Assembly: GCF_020102855.1 (NCBI RefSeq)
Contig: NZ_JADHZD010000009.1
Span: forward strand, 1 to 64,000
From: Nocardioides lacusdianchii
Lineage (GTDB): Bacteria; Actinomycetota; Actinomycetes; Propionibacteriales; Nocardioidaceae
DNA: 64,000 nucleotides
Direction: 5' to 3'
Shown: positions 57,268 through 64,000 of the stretch, piece by piece
Position numbering within the stretch: position 1 is the stretch's first letter
Layout: each line of letters starts with the position of its first letter
Notes under the pieces: generated by a model
Seen by the model: the letters and a program-made list of their open reading frames with translations, nothing else
What the model was told of the DNA's origin: nothing
The model's database searches: none
Made by a program: the position numbers and the translations under genes

Positions 57268-57849
57268 ATGTCGGAGCTGTCCGCAGAGGTCGACGAGGCC
57301 GACGCGGTCGTCGCGCGACGGCTCCGTTTCCTCACCCGTCCCCTGCAGGCCCTCGTCAACGCCCCGCACCTGCTGGTGCTGGCGATCGTGGCGATCTGGG
57401 TCGCCTGCTCGCTGACCTACGCCGTGCTGGAGGACAAGGGCCCGATCGAGGGCCTGTGGTGGGGCATCGTGACCGGCTCGACCGTCGGCTACGGCGACTT
57501 CTACCCCGCCTCCACCACCGGACGCGCCGTCGGCGCCGTCCTGATCGTGTCGATGCTCGTGCTGGTGCCGATCGCGATCGGCCACGTCATCGCCAACCTC
57601 GTCTTCGACAAGGAGTCGCTCGCCGTGGCGACCGTGCTCGAGGACGTCCACGAGCGCATCGACCGCCTCGAGCACCTCACCCTCGCCTCGCTGGAGGCCC
57701 AGCACGGACGCGCGTGGCTCGACGAGCGGCTCGCGGAGTACGAGGCGGCCGACGCCGCCCACACCGACGTCGCCGAGCAGATGCTCGAGATGTTCCGGCC
57801 CAAGTTCCCGCAGGACCCGTCGCACCCGGACCCGGGAGGGACCCGATGA
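57268..57849 (+). CDS. Two-TM potassium channel family protein
   Basis: The product is 193 residues. Two membrane helices (about 33-55 and 85-110) flank a pore loop with the potassium filter TVGYGD at residues 72-77. A C-terminal cytoplasmic region is helical and probably coiled (VLEDVHERIDRLEHLTLASLEAQHG), fitting a tetramer. A GGAGC site is upstream. It overlaps the next gene by 4 nt (ATGA). The channel opens the set that continues with the YgiB-like, DUF350 and ATP-grasp genes. Confidence 0.93.
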   Translation: MSELSAEVDEADAVVARRLRFLTRPLQALVNAPHLLVLAIVAIWVACSLTYAVLEDKGPIEGLWWGIVTGSTVGYGDFYPASTTGRAVGAVLIVSMLVLVPIAIGHVIANLVFDKESLAVATVLEDVHERIDRLEHLTLASLEAQHGRAWLDERLAEYEAADAAHTDVAEQMLEMFRPKFPQDPSHPDPGGTR

Positions 57850-58232
57850 CCACGCCCGTACGCCGCCGCATGCGCTCGACCAGCATCTCGCTCGGCATCA
57901 CCGCGCTCATGGCCTCCAGCCTCACCGGCTGCTCCTCGAGCGCCGACTACGCCGCCGTGTGCGTCGACCCGGAGACCGAGGAGCGCGTCGACGACGACCA
58001 GTGCGACGACGACTCCGACTACAACGGCACCGGGTCCGGCTTCTTCTGGTACTACCTCGGTGCCAGCTCGCGCGTGCCGGCGATCGGCCAGACGACGTCG
58101 GGCGGCACCTTCAACGGCAGCACCCTCAACGGCACCGTCCAGCGCGGCGGCCTGCCCACGACCGGCGGCTCCACCGTCAAGTCCAGCACCACCAAGGGTG
58201 GCTTCGGCGGCAGCTCGCGCGGCTTCGGCTGA
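57846..58232 (+). CDS. Small lipoprotein, YgiB/DUF1190-like
   Basis: The product is 128 residues. The signal peptide ends in a lipobox SLTGC-SSS (about Cys29). The mature part has an acidic middle (VCVDPETEERVDDDQCDDDSDYNG), an aromatic FFWYYLG segment and a Gly/Ser/Thr-rich tail ending TTKGGFGGSSRGFG, resembling the C-terminus of YgiB/YjfM (DUF1190) proteins, which are encoded next to ATP-grasp YgiC/YjfC in Enterobacteria as here. The similarity is short, so the link is supported mainly by context. Confidence 0.65.
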   Translation: MTTPVRRRMRSTSISLGITALMASSLTGCSSSADYAAVCVDPETEERVDDDQCDDDSDYNGTGSGFFWYYLGASSRVPAIGQTTSGGTFNGSTLNGTVQRGGLPTTGGSTVKSSTTKGGFGGSSRGFG

Positions 58233-58281
58233 CGAGCACCTCCCGACCTCCCCCTCCCACGCCCGCCTCCCAGGAGACCCC

Positions 58282-58740
58282 GTGACCGACCTGCTCACCG
58301 CCCTGTTCCACGCTGTCGCCTACGCCGTCGTCGGCGGGGTGATGCTCGTCGCGGCCTACTACGTCCTCGACCTCGCCACCCCCGGTCACCTCGGCACGCA
58401 CCTGCGCGGGGTCGACGAGAACGGCAACGAGTCGGTCCACGCGCACTCGCGCTCGGCCGGCGTCGTCACCTCGGCCTGGCTGGTCTCCAACGCCGCCGTC
58501 CTCTTCACCGCGATCTGGACCAACGGCGAGACGTCGCTGGGCTGGGCGCTGGGCTGGACCGTCTCCTTCGGCGCTCTCGGCATCCTCCTCAACACGGTGA
58601 TGTTCTTCGCCGTCGAGGCGATCACGCCGGGCGACCTGCGCCGCATCGTCACCGACCCCGGCCCGGTGCGCCCGCTGGCCTACGTCGCCGCGGCGGTCGC
58701 GCTGTCGGTCGGCGCCATCGTCTGCGCCAGCATCGCGTGA
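58282..58740 (+). CDS. DUF350 family membrane protein
   Basis: The product is 152 residues with four membrane helices in two similar halves (YAVVGGVMLVAAYYVLDLATPG and GWALGWTVSFGALGILLNTVMFFAVEAITPGD), the DUF350/YjfL pattern. A CAGGAG site precedes the GTG at 58282. YjfL-type genes sit beside YjfC-type ATP-grasp enzymes in Enterobacteria, as here. Function unknown; it may be a pore or the membrane anchor of the system. Confidence 0.85.
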   Translation: MTDLLTALFHAVAYAVVGGVMLVAAYYVLDLATPGHLGTHLRGVDENGNESVHAHSRSAGVVTSAWLVSNAAVLFTAIWTNGETSLGWALGWTVSFGALGILLNTVMFFAVEAITPGDLRRIVTDPGPVRPLAYVAAAVALSVGAIVCASIA

Positions 58741-58753
58741 AGGGCATCGCCTG

Positions 58754-60022
58754 ATGTGGCGCCACCGCTCGAAGGCCCGTGAGGGCTGGCGCGAGAAGGT
58801 CGTCGAGCAGGGACTCGTCTTCCCGGTCACGAAGATGCCCGACGGCTCCGAGCTCCCCTACTGGAACGAGGACGCCTGGTACGAGGTGACCATGGAAGAG
58901 GTGGAGGCTCTCGAGGCCGCCACCGAGGAGCTGTGGGCGATGTGCCTGCAGGCCGTCTCCCACATGGCCACCACCATGACCGACGAGCGGCTCGGGCTGC
59001 CGCCCGGCTCGCTCGACGTCGTACGCCGCTCGATCGAGGCAGGCGACCCCGCGCTCTACGCCCGCTTCGACCTCGCCTACGGCGCCGACGGCTCCATCAA
59101 GATGCTCGAGATCAACGGCGACACCCCCACCGGCCTCGTGGAGACCGGCATCGTCCAGTGGAACTGGATGGAGGACGTGATGCCGGAGATGGACCAGTGG
59201 AACTCCGTCCACGACCGCCTCGTCGACGGCTGGCGCGCGCTGCGGCGCTCGGGCCGCTTCGACGGCGACCGGATGCACTTCCTCTACGACCTCGGCGAGG
59301 AGGACTCCTACGACGGCGGCGAGATGGAGATGACCTGCCACTACCTCATGGACACCGCCGTCCAGGCCGGCTGGCTCGCCCTGGCCCACCCGGTGGCCGA
59401 GGTCGGCTGGAACCCCGACGCCCGCGAGTACCGCGACGTCCACGACGAGCCGCTGCGCAACGCCTTCAAGCTCTACGCCTGGGAGGAGATGCTCGCCGAG
59501 CCGTTCGGCCGCTTCATCGTCGACCGGGCCGAGGCACGGCCCACGAAGTGGATCGAGCCGGCGTGGAAGGTGCTGCTCAGCACCAAGGCGCTGCTGCCGG
59601 TGCTGTGGGAGCTCTTCCCGCGCCACCGCCTGCTGCTGCCGGCGTACTTCGACGAGCCGCGCGACCTCGAGCGCTGGGTCGCCAAGCCGCTGCACGGGCG
59701 CGAGGGCGACAACATCCGCATCCACCTCGACGACATGCTCGAGGACGTGGTGATGCCGGGCGGCTACGGCGCGGAGGGCTGGGTCTACCAGGGCTACACC
59801 GAGCTGCCGAGCTTCGAGGGCAACCGGGTCGTGCTCGGGTCGTGGATCGTGGGCGGCGAGGCCGCCGGGATGCTGGTGCGGGAGTCGGACAACATGGTCA
59901 CCGACTACTTCTCCCGCGTCGCCCCGCACGTCATCTCCGACGGGCTGGCGCCGACCGAGGCCCAGGTCGCGGAGTGGCTGGCCGAGCGCGTCGGCCCCGA
60001 CGCCCCCACGCTGCCCTCGTAG
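58754..60022 (+). CDS. Glutathionylspermidine synthase-like ATP-grasp ligase (YgiC/YjfC-type)
   Basis: The product is 422 residues. It lacks the amidase half of E. coli Gss. Ligase features: PYWNEDAWYEVTMEEVEALEAATEELWAMC, RFDLAYGADGSIKMLEINGDTPTG (metal/substrate Glu-Asn), FPRHRLLLPAYFD, WVAKPLHGREGDNI (ATP-binding Lys in ATP-grasp) and VLGSWIVGGEAAGMLVRESDNMVTD. It would form an amide between a carboxylate and an amine; substrates are unknown since glutathione is absent from actinobacteria. The gene follows DUF350 by 13 bp. Confidence 0.93.
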   Translation: MWRHRSKAREGWREKVVEQGLVFPVTKMPDGSELPYWNEDAWYEVTMEEVEALEAATEELWAMCLQAVSHMATTMTDERLGLPPGSLDVVRRSIEAGDPALYARFDLAYGADGSIKMLEINGDTPTGLVETGIVQWNWMEDVMPEMDQWNSVHDRLVDGWRALRRSGRFDGDRMHFLYDLGEEDSYDGGEMEMTCHYLMDTAVQAGWLALAHPVAEVGWNPDAREYRDVHDEPLRNAFKLYAWEEMLAEPFGRFIVDRAEARPTKWIEPAWKVLLSTKALLPVLWELFPRHRLLLPAYFDEPRDLERWVAKPLHGREGDNIRIHLDDMLEDVVMPGGYGAEGWVYQGYTELPSFEGNRVVLGSWIVGGEAAGMLVRESDNMVTDYFSRVAPHVISDGLAPTEAQVAEWLAERVGPDAPTLPS

Positions 60023-60030
60023 CCCTTTCG

Positions 60031-60076
60031 GCGGTCGAGTAGCCGAGCGAGGAACGAGCGAGGCGTATCGAGACCC
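60031..60076 (+). repeat. Dispersed repeat, family A, intergenic copy
   Basis: gcggtcgagtagccgagcga then ggaacgagcgaggcgtatcg and agaccc lie between the ATP-grasp stop and the stop of the convergent beta-helix gene. It matches the copies at 24998-25040 (inverted) and 32615-32660. Confidence 0.8.
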
Positions 60077-60077
60077 C

Positions 60078-61106
60078 TCAGCGCACCACCGAGTCCGTGA
60101 TCGTCCGCCTCGCCCCGAGGAAGAAGATCCCCGGCAGCGTCTCGAAGCCGGCGCTCGGGTTGTCGGTGAGCCGAGAGCCGTCGATGGTCATCGTCCCGGT
60201 GCGGTCGTTGGAGACGAAGAAGATCGCGCCGCCGCCCTCGCGGGCCCGGTTACCGGTCAGCGTCGAGTCCTCGATCTCGAGGTGGATCGCGTTGCCGTCG
60301 AGGTAGATCGCTCCGCCCGATCCCCCGCCGGGCGAGCCGGGCCGGGCGGGGTTGGCGCCGCGCCCGATCGCCCGGTTGCCGGTGAAGGTGGAGGATGAGA
60401 TCCGCCACGAGACGCCGATGCTGCTCAGCGCCGAGCCGTTGCTGCACCGCCCGCCGGTGAAGGTGGAGCGGCGTACGACGACCGGTGAGTCCCGGTGTTG
60501 GTCGAGCACCCGCACCGCACCTCCGCCGACGTCGGGGCCGGTGCGGTCGCAGCGGTTGTCGACGAAGGTGGAGTCGAGGATCTTCAACCGTCCGCCGCGG
60601 GCGAAGATCGCACCGCCGCCACCGCCGTCGGTCCTCTCACCGGTCGCGTTGCCGTCGACGAAGCGCATCCGCTTCACGACCAGCCGCGGCTCGGCCTGGT
60701 CGTCGCAGTGCGACGTCGTCCAGGTCTGCGCCCGGTCGCACGTGTTCATGTAGAGGATGCGGCGCTCGCCCTGCCCGCTCAGCGCGACGCGGCCGTCGCC
60801 GTCGAGCACGACCCGCGACGAGGTGTTGACGACCTTGGCGGTGCGCTCCATCGGGATCGTCACCGGGCCCGGGCCGCAGTCGAAGGTGATGACACCACCC
60901 CTCGCCACGGCACGTACGACGGCGCGCGACGTGCAGGACGCCGGCGTCCCGGACCCCACGACCGCCCTCGCAACGGTCGAGACGCGCTCCGCCCCCTCGG
61001 TGGTTGAGGTGCGAGCGGAGCGAGCCTCGAAACCACTCGCAGCCACCGGAGCCGCCGACGCCACCACCGCGACGACCGCCGCGGCGACGACGCCGGCGCG
61101 GATCAC
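60078..61106 (-). CDS. Secreted right-handed beta-helix repeat protein
   Basis: The product is 342 residues. The signal peptide (AGVVAAAVVAVVASAAPVAAS) is followed by residues encoded by a dispersed repeat (about 24-36, GFEARSARTSTT). The rest carries beta-helix coils (GGGGAIFARGGRLKILDSTFVDNRC, GGGSGGAIYLDGNAIHLEIEDSTLTGNRAREGGGAIFFVSNDRT), like pectate-lyase-type or autotransporter-like folds, with paired cysteines. No catalytic motif recognised. GTG 61106 overlaps the glutathione peroxidase stop (GTGA). Confidence 0.82.
   Translation of the reverse strand: MIRAGVVAAAVVAVVASAAPVAASGFEARSARTSTTEGAERVSTVARAVVGSGTPASCTSRAVVRAVARGGVITFDCGPGPVTIPMERTAKVVNTSSRVVLDGDGRVALSGQGERRILYMNTCDRAQTWTTSHCDDQAEPRLVVKRMRFVDGNATGERTDGGGGGAIFARGGRLKILDSTFVDNRCDRTGPDVGGGAVRVLDQHRDSPVVVRRSTFTGGRCSNGSALSSIGVSWRISSSTFTGNRAIGRGANPARPGSPGGGSGGAIYLDGNAIHLEIEDSTLTGNRAREGGGAIFFVSNDRTGTMTIDGSRLTDNPSAGFETLPGIFFLGARRTITDSVVR
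61000..61036 (-). repeat. Dispersed palindromic repeat, family B, inside the beta-helix gene
   Basis: Plus-strand gtggttgaggtgcgagcgga then gcgagcctcgaaaccac, a near-palindrome matching the family B copies in the carboxylase operon. It lies in frame at the junction of signal peptide and mature protein. Confidence 0.85.
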
Positions 61107-61579
61107 AGCGCCTTCTCGATGTCCTTGCTCAGCTTCTCCGGCTCCGTGGTCGGCGCGAAGCGGTCGATGACCTGGCCGTCGCGGCCGATGAGGAACTTGG
61201 TGAAGTTCCACTTGATCTTCGAGCCGAGCATGCCGCCCTTGGAGTCCTTGAGCCAGTCGAAGAGCGGGTGCGCGTCGTCGCCGTTGACGTCGACCTTGGA
61301 GAACAGCGGGAAGGTCACGCCGAAGTTCTTCTCGCAGAAGTCCGAGATCTCCGCCTCGCTGCCGGGCTCCTGGTTGCCGAACTGGTCACACGGGAAGCCG
61401 AGCACGACCAGCCCCTGGTCGGCGTACGTGTCCTGGAGCTGCTGGAGGCCCTTGTACTGGCCGGTGAACCCGCACTGGGAGGCGGTGTTCACGACGAGGA
61501 CGACCTTGCCGTCGTACTGCGAGAGGTCCATGTCCGTGCCGTCGATGGCAGGCGCCGAGAAGTCGGAGAGAGAAGTCAT
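61103..61579 (-). CDS. Glutathione peroxidase family (thioredoxin-type peroxidase)
   Basis: The product is 158 residues. The catalytic tetrad is visible: Cys in VVNTASQCGFTGQYKGL, Gln/second Cys in VLGFPCDQFGNQEPG, and Trp/Asn in KIKWNFTKFLIG. It has Cys, not selenocysteine. In actinobacteria without glutathione these enzymes use thioredoxin, removing hydroperoxides. ATG 61579 is chosen; a longer start at 61606 lacks homology. It overlaps the beta-helix gene start by 4 nt. Confidence 0.94.
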   Translation of the reverse strand: MTSLSDFSAPAIDGTDMDLSQYDGKVVLVVNTASQCGFTGQYKGLQQLQDTYADQGLVVLGFPCDQFGNQEPGSEAEISDFCEKNFGVTFPLFSKVDVNGDDAHPLFDWLKDSKGGMLGSKIKWNFTKFLIGRDGQVIDRFAPTTEPEKLSKDIEKAL

Positions 61580-61622
61580 GCCACGAGTCTGCCAAACCCT
61601 CGCCAACCCGCTGGCCGGTCCA

Positions 61623-62039
61623 TCAGGTGGCAGTGACGCTGATCTCCTGTTCGCGACTGGTCGGACAGCCCGGACCGTCGCTCACCGTCCTGGGGTCGAG
61701 CGTCGCGCTGGTGGTCCCGAGCGTGCGGCCGGCTCCGTCCACCACCTCGACCACCACCTCGCCGGGCTGGTCCAGGTCGACGTCGAGGTCGGAGAGCGCG
61801 ACGTCGACGACGTACTGGTTCGCAGGCGCGGTGAGCTCCTCGCACCGGTCGTCCTGACACACGTCGATCCGCATCTCGTGGTCGTCACCGACGGTCGAGC
61901 GGTCCAGCTGGACCTCCAGAACGTCACCGATGGCCTCGTCGCCGCAGCCCGCTGCACAACCGGTGGTTCCGGCGGCTACCACCAGCAGGCCGGCGAGCAC
62001 CGCACGGGTGCCCCTGCCTCGGCGCCCGGGTGCGGTCAT
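61623..62039 (-). CDS. Secreted lipoprotein, hypothetical
   Basis: The product is 138 residues. An RGRGTR basic start, hydrophobic core (AVLAGLLVVAAG) and lipobox TTGC-AAGC predict a lipid-anchored exported protein. The mature part is acidic and beta-rich (VLEVQLDRSTVGDDHEMRIDVCQDDRCEEL) with four cysteines. No family recognised. The ATG at 62039 overlaps the stop of the nitroreductase gene by 4 nt, so they are co-translated. Confidence 0.7.
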   Translation of the reverse strand: MTAPGRRGRGTRAVLAGLLVVAAGTTGCAAGCGDEAIGDVLEVQLDRSTVGDDHEMRIDVCQDDRCEELTAPANQYVVDVALSDLDVDLDQPGEVVVEVVDGAGRTLGTTSATLDPRTVSDGPGCPTSREQEISVTAT

Positions 62040-62677
62040 GTCCCGGAGTCTGCCACCGCCGAGGCGTCGTAGGGCTCGCCGAAACGTCCCGCGAAGGCCC
62101 ATTCCGACAGGGGCCTGCGCGTGCGGTCGCGGTGGTCGCGCGCGGCGGTGCGCTCGTCGACCTCGCCGGCGTCACCCGGCACGCCGACAGCGATGCCGGT
62201 GAGCAGCCGGTGGGAGGGCGGTACGCCGAGCGCGTCGGCCAGCGCCTCGTGGTCGAAGCCGGCGAACTGGTGGGCGTGCAGTCCCATCGCGCGCGCCTGG
62301 AGGGTGAGGTGGGCCGCGGCCTGGCCGACGTCGTAGAGCGCGAGGTCGCTGTACTCCGGCGCATCGGGGCCGTCCCCGTCGCGCACGTGCGCGACGGTGA
62401 GGAAGACGACCGACGCCCGCGGCACCCAGCCGGCGTTGCCGCGGCTCAGGCTCTCCACCAGCCGGTCGTGCCCGGGCGTGCCCGGCACGCAGACGATGAG
62501 GGCCCACGGCTGGGTGTTGCCCTTGCTCGGCGCCCACTGGGCGGCGCGCAGGAGGGTCTCGACCTCGTCGTCGCCCAGCCGGTGCGCGGCGTCGTACACG
62601 CTCGGGCTCCAGCGCGAACGCAGCGGCTCGGCGAGGTGCTCGGCGCCGGGCTGGGGGGCGCGCGGGTCGTCGCTCAT
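62036..62677 (-). CDS. Nitroreductase family protein
   Basis: The product is 213 residues. FMN-binding pattern: LRSRWSPSVYDAAHRLGDDEVETLLRAAQWAPSKGNTQPWALIV (the R-S/S.R and PS..N.QPW motifs), DVGQAAAHLTLQARAMGLHAHQFAGFD and RRPLSEWAFAGRFGEP. NAD(P)H-dependent reduction of nitro compounds or quinones is the family role. ATG 62677; downstream gene overlaps. Confidence 0.92.
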   Translation of the reverse strand: MSDDPRAPQPGAEHLAEPLRSRWSPSVYDAAHRLGDDEVETLLRAAQWAPSKGNTQPWALIVCVPGTPGHDRLVESLSRGNAGWVPRASVVFLTVAHVRDGDGPDAPEYSDLALYDVGQAAAHLTLQARAMGLHAHQFAGFDHEALADALGVPPSHRLLTGIAVGVPGDAGEVDERTAARDHRDRTRRPLSEWAFAGRFGEPYDASAVADSGT

Positions 62678-62708
62678 GGGGCGAGTATGTCCGGCGTAGA
62701 CACGCGGC

Positions 62709-63014
62709 TCAGTCGAGGGCGTCGAGCTCGCGCAGCGCGGACTCCCAGCGCTCGCGCCGCTCGGCGTCGGTCTGCTCCCACCATTTCGGGCCGCGCTCGC
62801 CGAGCCCGGTCTTGGCCAGCTGCGTCCGGTGCCGGGTGGCCGCCAGCTCGGCGTCGTCGCGCGCAGTGCGGACGCCGGACCTGCCCCGGCCGAGGTGCGA
62901 CTTCAGGCGGGCCAGCTCGTCGACCGGGATCGCCGGGTCCGTACGCCGCCAGCGCCGGCCGTCGACGACGAGCCACTTCTCGTCCTCGGTCGGGGAGTCG
63001 TGCGGCTCGGCCAT
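62709..63014 (-). CDS. Conserved small actinobacterial protein (often annotated as biopolymer transporter Tol)
   Basis: The product is 101 residues. It contains DEKWLVVDGRRWRRTDPAIPVDELARLKSHLGRGRSGVR and QLAKTGLGERGPKWWEQTDAERRERWESAL, a small conserved actinobacterial family with no membrane segment or TolA-like feature; the Tol label found in databases is not supported by the sequence. Probably a helical cytoplasmic protein of unknown function. ATG 63014. Confidence 0.8.
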   Translation of the reverse strand: MAEPHDSPTEDEKWLVVDGRRWRRTDPAIPVDELARLKSHLGRGRSGVRTARDDAELAATRHRTQLAKTGLGERGPKWWEQTDAERRERWESALRELDALD

Positions 63015-63107
63015 CCCTCGAGCATGCCCGACGACGACGAAGGTGCCGGACCGGCCTGCGCCGGTCCGACAGCTAGCATGAGCGAACGCGAAGGCCAGGG
63101 AGGCAGC

Positions 63108-63488
63108 ATGCAGTTCAGTCGTCACGAGAAGATGTGCTCCTTCTGCGGCGTGCAGGGCGGCCCGGAGAGGAAGCTCGCTGGTGGTCTCGGGGCGATGATC
63201 TGCGATGAGTGCGTCAGCCACTTCCACGAGAACAACCAGCACCCCGATCGCGTGCACGAGATGTCTCGCCCGCCGTGGGACCGGATGTCGCTCTCCGAGC
63301 TCCTCGCCACCCTGCCGCTCATCACTGCGTCATCCGAGCAGAATGCGGCCTTCGTCCAGGAATGGGTCGACATGCTCCGCGAGCGGCGGGCCTCGTGGAC
63401 CGAGATCGGCCAGGTCCTCGGGGTGACGCGTCAGTCCGCGTGGGAGAAGTACGCCCACCGCAGGGCCGACGACTCGGCGACGGCCTGA
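63108..63488 (+). CDS. ClpX-type C4 zinc finger plus HTH protein (copy 2)
   Basis: The product is 126 residues. It has a C4 zinc finger (C10, C13, C32, C35: MCSFCGVQGG ... ICDECVSHF) and a C-terminal HTH-like segment ASWTEIGQVLGVTRQSAWEKYAH. It parallels the 15259-15648 protein throughout, down to the ADDSATA-style tail. GGGAGG lies 5 nt before ATG 63108; ATG 63078 is an in-frame alternative. Regulatory role inferred. Confidence 0.82.
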   Translation: MQFSRHEKMCSFCGVQGGPERKLAGGLGAMICDECVSHFHENNQHPDRVHEMSRPPWDRMSLSELLATLPLITASSEQNAAFVQEWVDMLRERRASWTEIGQVLGVTRQSAWEKYAHRRADDSATA

Positions 63489-63516
63489 CACGGACTGACG
63501 GTCCGCCGCCGGCACC

Positions 63517-64000
63517 TCAGGCGTTCGTCAAGGACCGCACCTCGCGCCGCGTCGTCGAGGCGGCGCTGCGCACGGTCAGGTCCGACACGATCGGTGCCAG
63601 ACATATGCCGATGCCTTCCGGGCGCAGCGAGGTTCGTGTGTCGGCGCGGACTGTTCCGACGCGGGTCAGGACGTTGGTCTCCGTCAGGGCGCCGACAAGG
63701 CCGACCAGGCACGCCAAGGACGCGTCCGTGCCGGGGCACCGGTGCAGCCCCGCTCCGAAGGCCAGGTAGTGCCGCGACGCGGGGGTCCGACCGAGCCACC
63801 GCTGTGGAACGAAACTGCACGGGTTCTCGTACAGGGACGGGTCCCGGTGCAACACGTAAGGACTGAGCACGAAGGTGTGGCCGGCGCGGAACTCGTACGC
63901 GCCCAGGTGCACACGGCGGCGGGCCACCCGCGAGATCAGCCATGTGGGTGGGTACAGACGCAGTGCCTCGAGAACAGTCGCCCTGGTGAACGGCGACCGC
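63517..64000 (-). CDS. Cytochrome P450, C-terminal part (N-terminus beyond the window)
   Basis: Frame is open from the window edge to a stop at 63517, giving the last about 160 residues. The K-helix ExxR is in VLEALRLYPPTWLISR, followed by YVLHRDPSLYENPCSFVPQRWL (PERF-like meander) and the heme-binding loop FGAGLHRCPGTDASLA with the ligand Cys. The pattern resembles bacterial P450s such as pentalenene oxygenases. The I-helix lies outside. The substrate cannot be told from this fragment; it is a monooxygenase that needs ferredoxin or reductase partners not visible here. Confidence 0.93.
   Translation of the reverse strand, partial: RSPFTRATVLEALRLYPPTWLISRVARRRVHLGAYEFRAGHTFVLSPYVLHRDPSLYENPCSFVPQRWLGRTPASRHYLAFGAGLHRCPGTDASLACLVGLVGALTETNVLTRVGTVRADTRTSLRPEGIGICLAPIVSDLTVRSAASTTRREVRSLTNA

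Overview
This is a 64 kb chromosomal window from a very GC-rich actinobacterium. Many GTG starts, tightly packed genes, mycobacterial and streptomycete style families (DUF4446, DUF5926, TerC, AlkB-rubredoxin, MMPL, Aat) and short interspersed palindromic repeats suggest Nocardioides or a close relative in the Propionibacteriales. The genus is inferred from gene content, since there is no rRNA to confirm it. I saw no tRNA, rRNA, CRISPR array or prophage. Mobile DNA is limited to the tail of an IS30-type transposase at the left edge and two families of short dispersed repeats.

Layout. Positions 1-6000 hold the IS30 end, DUF4446, prephenate dehydratase (pheA), a GDT1-type transporter, a DUF6058-GNAT fusion, arginine deiminase (arcA), and a lone cyclic-nucleotide-binding domain next to a class III nucleotidyl cyclase. 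Positions 6-19 kb hold mostly single genes: DUF5926, a glycerophosphodiesterase, a TerC transporter behind a yybP-ykoY (manganese) riboswitch, a flavoprotein disulfide reductase, an AAA ATPase, an Fpg/Nei glycosylase, a ClpX-type zinc-finger/HTH protein, Aat, an RTX-like secreted protein and an EcsC-family protein. Positions 19-30 kb, all on the minus strand, look like one long transcription unit: response regulator, histidine kinase, methylcrotonyl-CoA carboxylase beta and alpha, HMG-CoA lyase, then three sulfotransferase-type genes joined by 4-nt stop/start overlaps. A TetR gene follows at 30.1 kb. A 20-bp palindrome just ahead of the carboxylase beta gene is a likely operator.

Positions 30-49 kb hold a SWIM/SNF2 pair, an M19 dipeptidase, a DHA2 efflux pump, a RecQ helicase with a C-terminal phosphoribosyltransferase-like domain, a secreted SGNH lipase, a ComB-family phosphatase, a collagen-like protein, an M13 peptidase, a secreted beta-propeller-like protein, a quinone oxidoreductase and an M15 lipoprotein. 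Positions 48-52 kb form an alkane-oxidation operon (alkB-rubredoxin fusion, TetR, DHA2 pump, perhaps the M15 gene) with a clear dyad operator, opposite polyphosphate glucokinase. Positions 52.7-57 kb hold a MarR/MMPL pair and malic enzyme. Positions 57-60 kb hold a four-gene set (potassium channel, YgiB-like lipoprotein, DUF350 membrane protein, glutathionylspermidine-synthase-like ATP-grasp enzyme), the best candidate for a poorly described system. The right end has a beta-helix protein, glutathione peroxidase, a nitroreductase, a second ClpX-zinc-finger/HTH paralog and a truncated cytochrome P450.

The most unusual observation is that short dispersed repeats have been taken into reading frames in three genes: the carboxylase alpha subunit, the SNF2 helicase and the beta-helix protein. 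Other copies lie in the gaps around the carboxylase alpha gene and between two convergent genes.
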